A stretch of 9,023 nucleotides of DNA from the NCBI GenBank assembly GCA_031278025.1, contig JAITLF010000039.1, positions 1-9,023 of the forward strand, read 5' to 3'. A program made the translations under genes and the position numbers. The stretch comes from Treponema sp. (GTDB lineage Bacteria > Spirochaetota > Spirochaetia > Treponematales > Breznakiellaceae). Below the pieces are notes generated by a model that was not told the DNA's origin, made no database searches, and saw nothing but the letters and a program-made list of their open reading frames with translations. Positions 6,790 through 9,023 of the stretch are shown here, piece after piece (the stretch's first letter is position 1; each line of letters opens with the position of its first letter).

Positions 6790-8679
6790 TTATCCGGCAT
6801 CGCTCACCAGGTTTTTCATGATGTAGTCCCGGCGTTCGGGGGTGTTCTTGCCCATATAAAAACTGAGTACCTGGGGGACCACCTTGAGGGTGTTCACAGA
6901 CACCGGCACAAGGCGCATATCCGCGCCTATGAACTGGCCGAACTCCTTGGGGTTGATTTCCCCCAGCCCCTTAAACCGGGTTACCTCGTGGCCGCTCCCC
7001 AGGGCGGCCACCGCTTCGTCCCGCTCCTTCTCGTTATAGCAGTACCGGGTCTCCTTTTTGTTCCGCACCCGGAAAAGGGGGGTCTCCAGGATGAAGATAT
7101 GCCCGGCGGTTACCAACTCCTCAAAATACGAAAGGAAGAAGGTAAGCAGGAGGTTCCGGATGTGAAAGCCGTCAAAATCCGCGTCGGTGGCGATGACGAT
7201 GCGGGCGTAACGGAGGCCCCTCAGGTCGTTCTCTATGCCCAGGGCCATCATCATGTTGTAGAGTTCCTCGTTTTTGTAGATAGCCGTCCGTTTCTTGGCG
7301 TACATGTTCTCCACCTTGCCCCGGAGGGCGAAGATGGCCTGGGTCATCACGTCCCGGCTCGACACCATGGAACCTGACGCCGAATCCCCCTCGGTGATGA
7401 AAATCGTGGAATTTTCGCCCTTCTCCCCGTCTTCCAGGTGGTATTTACAGTCCTTGAGTTTGGGTATCTTGAGGATTATCTTCTTGGCCGCTTCACGGGC
7501 TTCCTTCTTGACCGCGTTGAGTTCCGTCCGCAGCTTCTCATTGGCCATGACCTTCTGTTCCAGGCGCTTGGCGGATTCCGGGTTTTTATGAAGCCAGTCT
7601 TCAACGGCATCCCTGGTTTCCTGAACCAGCCAGGAACGGATGTCCGAATTCCCCAGCTTGTTCTTGGTCTGGCTTTCAAAAACCGGATTCTTGATCTTAA
7701 CCGCCACCGCCGCGATGACGCCTTCCCGCACATCCTCGCTACGGTAGTCCTTCTTGAAAAAAGCCTGAATTCCCTTGAGGAACCCCTCCTTAAAGGCCGA
7801 AAGATGGGTTCCGCCGTCGGAAGTAAACTGGCCGTTCACAAAAGAGAAGTATTCCTCGCCGTAGTTGTTGGTATGGGTAACCGCGAATTCCACCGAACCC
7901 TGGTTCGCCGAACCCTGGTTCGCCGCGCCAGAATTCGGCTGCCCCCCCTTGTAGTAGCCTATGGGATAGATGCAGTCCTCCCCGGTTTCTTCCGAAAGGA
8001 GATCGAAGAGCCCCCGCTGGGAAACGTATGCTTTGCCGTTAAACGCGATGGTAAGACCCGTGTTAAGGTAGGTGTAGTTCAGGATACGGCGCTCGATAAA
8101 CTCCAGGTTGAATTCATAGTCCCCAAAGACCTCCCGGTCCGGGATAAACTCCACATAGGTGCCGTCTTTTTGCGGATTCTTGAGCTTCCCCTTCCGCTCG
8201 CCTTTCAGCACTCCCCGCTCGAACACCGCTTCGGCAAACGTCCCTTCCCGGACGGAAATCACCCGGAAGCGGGAGGACAGGGCGTTCACCGCCTTGGTCC
8301 CCACCCCGTTAAGGCCCACGGAAAACTGAAACACGTCGTCATTGTATTTGGCCCCGGTGTTAATGACCGACACGCACTCCACCAGCTTTCCCAGGGGGAT
8401 GCCCCGGCCAAAGTCCCGGACCTTCACCGTCCCGTCCTTCACCTGCACCTCAATCAGCTTTCCGTTCCCCATGATGTACTCGTCTATGCCGTTATCAATG
8501 ACTTCCTTAAGGAGGATATAGATCCCGTCAGCAGGGTTGGAACCGTCCCCCAAACGGCCTATATACATCCCGGTCCGCAAGCGTATGTGTTCCAGGGAAG
8601 AGAGGGTTTTGATCTTCGATTCGTCGTAGACCGGGGCAGGCGCGGCTGTTGCAGCCGTATTTTTCTGTTTTACTGGCAT
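6790..8679 (-). CDS. parE: DNA topoisomerase IV subunit B (ParE-type ATPase subunit)
   Basis: This is the ATP-driven subunit of a type IIA topoisomerase that passes one DNA duplex through another to decatenate or relax chromosomes. It has 629 residues, a full length.

The GHKL ATPase domain (about 25-215) has the catalytic Glu59 and Mg-binding Asn63 in KEVIDNGID, DFGRGIP (89-95), and the ATP-lid loop GLNGVGTKAV (122-131). The transducer domain (about 215-400) has the QTK element at 337-339. The TOPRIM domain has EGDSA (430-434) and DADFD (499-503), both with intact acidic metal-binding residues, and RFKGLGEINPKEF near 568-580.

GyrB normally has a QLWETTM-like segment after KGLGE. Here it is KEFGQFIG, as in Bacteroidota-type ParE, so ParE is preferred over GyrB. 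Transcription starts from a promoter at 8709-8737. Translation starts at the ATG preceded by AGAGGA. ParC, the cleavage subunit, is not adjacent on either side within the window. A short repeated insert lies at residues 253-262. Confidence 0.92.
   Translation of the reverse strand: MPVKQKNTAATAAPAPVYDESKIKTLSSLEHIRLRTGMYIGRLGDGSNPADGIYILLKEVIDNGIDEYIMGNGKLIEVQVKDGTVKVRDFGRGIPLGKLVECVSVINTGAKYNDDVFQFSVGLNGVGTKAVNALSSRFRVISVREGTFAEAVFERGVLKGERKGKLKNPQKDGTYVEFIPDREVFGDYEFNLEFIERRILNYTYLNTGLTIAFNGKAYVSQRGLFDLLSEETGEDCIYPIGYYKGGQPNSGAANQGSANQGSVEFAVTHTNNYGEEYFSFVNGQFTSDGGTHLSAFKEGFLKGIQAFFKKDYRSEDVREGVIAAVAVKIKNPVFESQTKNKLGNSDIRSWLVQETRDAVEDWLHKNPESAKRLEQKVMANEKLRTELNAVKKEAREAAKKIILKIPKLKDCKYHLEDGEKGENSTIFITEGDSASGSMVSSRDVMTQAIFALRGKVENMYAKKRTAIYKNEELYNMMMALGIENDLRGLRYARIVIATDADFDGFHIRNLLLTFFLSYFEELVTAGHIFILETPLFRVRNKKETRYCYNEKERDEAVAALGSGHEVTRFKGLGEINPKEFGQFIGADMRLVPVSVNTLKVVPQVLSFYMGKNTPERRDYIMKNLVSDAG
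7893..7922. repeat. Two tandem copies of a 15-bp palindromic unit inside parE
   Basis: CCGAACCCTGGTTCG occurs twice without a mismatch (7893-7907 and 7908-7922), with a partial third CCG following. Each copy contains the inverted repeat CGAACC-CT-GGTTCG. In parE it encodes ANQGS twice (residues 253-262) and keeps the frame. It falls at the start of the transducer domain, in what is probably a surface loop between GYYKGG and VEFAV. It looks like a replication slippage duplication. Confidence 0.85.
8643..8657. repeat. Small hairpin in the first codons of parE
   Basis: CGGCTG (8643-8648) and CAGCCG (8652-8657) are perfect arms around a three-base loop. In the parE mRNA this forms a stem about 22 bases after the start codon, in the Ala/Thr-rich N-terminal extension (TAATAAPAP). 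It might slow early elongation or be coincidental. Confidence 0.3.
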
Positions 8680-8708
8680 ATTTCCTCTATTACAGCAAGT
8701 CTGTATGA

Positions 8709-8737
8709 AGTATACCTACAAGCCCGGCGGGATTCAA
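8709..8737 (-). promoter_or_regulatory. Sigma-70-type promoter of parE
   Basis: Read on the minus strand, the -35 is TTGAAT (8737-8732) and the -10 is TATACT (8714-8709), with a 17-base spacer. The -10 matches five of six consensus bases and the -35 four of six. Transcription would start near 8702, leaving about 22 leader bases that end in AGAGGA (8688-8683), three bases before the ATG. This is the best promoter in the window. Confidence 0.65.
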
Positions 8738-8745
8738 GAAACTCC

Positions 8746-8801
8746 GGGGGTCCGGGGCCTTCGGCCCCCCGTCTTCCGGGACCCACGTCCTCCGGACCCC
8801 C
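8746..8801. repeat. GC-rich nested palindrome upstream of parE
   Basis: GGGGGTCCGG (8746-8755) is the exact reverse complement of CCGGACCCCC (8792-8801). Next to the left arm, and sharing its last two bases, GGGGCC and GGCCCC form a second hairpin around TTC (8754-8768). GGGACCC at 8778-8784 offers an alternative partner for the left arm. The block ends nine bases from the parE -35. It may be a terminator for a leftward transcript from outside the window, or an interspersed palindromic repeat of the REP kind. Only one copy is visible here. Confidence 0.5.
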
Positions 8802-8918
8802 CAGGGCGCGCGCATTAACCTATCCCCGAAAAGCGCCTCATGGCGGCATACTTCCTGCTTTAAGCGCGCCGGGAGAGAGGTCCGGAAGTTTGAAAGCGCG
8901 GTGTGCGATCAAAAAACT
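8802..8918. other. Intergenic stretch with no gene or site recognised
   Basis: This stretch separates the palindromic block from the tandem array. It has no ATG frame with a ribosome binding site, no tRNA-like fold and no promoter I would defend. One plus-strand frame is open from about 8820 into the array, but its only plausible start is a GTG at 8901 without a suitable Shine-Dalgarno sequence. Confidence 0.4.
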
Positions 8919-9023
8919 CACGGTTTGCGCGACGCAAAAACACTTTTGCGCCGCGGAAAAATGTTTTTGCGCTGGGGAAAAGTGTTTTTGCGCTGGGGAA
9001 AAGTGTTTTTGCGCTGGGGAAAA
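8919..9023. repeat. 21-bp tandem repeat array, at least five units, runs off the edge
   Basis: Five consecutive 21-bp units start at 8919, 8940, 8961, 8982 and 9003. The last two are identical. The third differs from them at one base. The second and first diverge progressively. All five keep TTTGCGC at unit positions 6-12, G at 16 and AAAA at 18-21; the consensus core is TTTTTGCGCTGGGGAAAA. There are no spacers, so it is not a CRISPR array. The unit is seven codons long, and the three right-hand units are free of stops in all six frames. One plus frame gives VFLRWGK heptads and one minus frame gives FPSAKTL heptads. The unit is also two helical turns, so its A and T tracts recur on the same DNA face. 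It could be coding, a protein-binding array or a neutral minisatellite. Confidence 0.9.
8933..8950. repeat. Inverted repeat at the left side of the tandem array
   Basis: CGCAAAA (8933-8939) and TTTTGCG (8944-8950) are perfect reverse complements around ACAC. The arms come from adjacent diverged units, since each unit has an A-tract and a T-tract next to GCG. It forms a possible stem-loop within the array. Confidence 0.5.

Noticed and set aside
6790..8679. Calling the topoisomerase subunit gyrB
   Set aside because: The GyrB-typical QLWETTM-like segment is missing and the C-terminal TOPRIM sequence follows the ParE pattern.
8919..9023. CRISPR array
   Set aside because: The 21-bp units are directly adjacent with no unique spacers, and no cas genes are present.
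8961..9023. Confident coding call for a VFLRWGK or FPSAKTL heptad protein
   Set aside because: The repeat units are open in all six frames, no start with a ribosome binding site is visible and the array is cut by the window edge, so strand and coding status cannot be decided.

Overview
The window holds three complete housekeeping genes, two intergenic ends with unusual DNA, and no recognisable mobile element, CRISPR array or RNA gene. The genes are GC-rich and have clear Shine-Dalgarno sites. Genus cannot be proved by reading alone. The ParE type (a B subunit lacking the GyrB/QLW signature), the GltB/GltD sequences, and the GC-rich genes set against an AT-rich spacer suggest a spirochaete, possibly a Treponema of the gut-associated kind. 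This is an inference of moderate to low confidence.

Layout. Positions 1-265 are AT-rich. On the minus strand they carry an unrecognised, start-less reading frame broken by one TGA, probably a gene relic. Positions 244-391 hold the gltB control region: a perfect 8-bp inverted repeat, a sigma-70-like promoter, an overlapping sigma-54-like match, and a good ribosome binding site. gltB (392-5086) and gltD (5201-6652) run rightwards as a likely operon with a 114-base gap. parE (6790-8679) runs leftwards and converges on gltD. The 137-base convergent gap holds a large nested stem-loop that could block transcription from both sides. parE has a well-formed promoter at 8709-8737. Beyond it lie a GC-rich palindromic block (8746-8801) and a 21-bp tandem repeat (8919-9023) that runs off the right edge.

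How the genes work together. GltB and GltD form NADPH-type glutamate synthase. GltD passes electrons from NADPH through FAD and iron-sulfur clusters to FMN in GltB. GltB hydrolyses glutamine and uses the channelled ammonia to aminate 2-oxoglutarate, giving two glutamates. With glutamine synthetase this is the main ammonia assimilation route. ParE is the ATPase subunit of a type IIA topoisomerase. It is not functionally linked to the other two genes, and its ParC partner is not in the window.

The least explained parts are the 21-bp repeat array, the left-edge relic frame, the palindromic 15-bp duplication inside parE, and the overlapping promoter signals before gltB.
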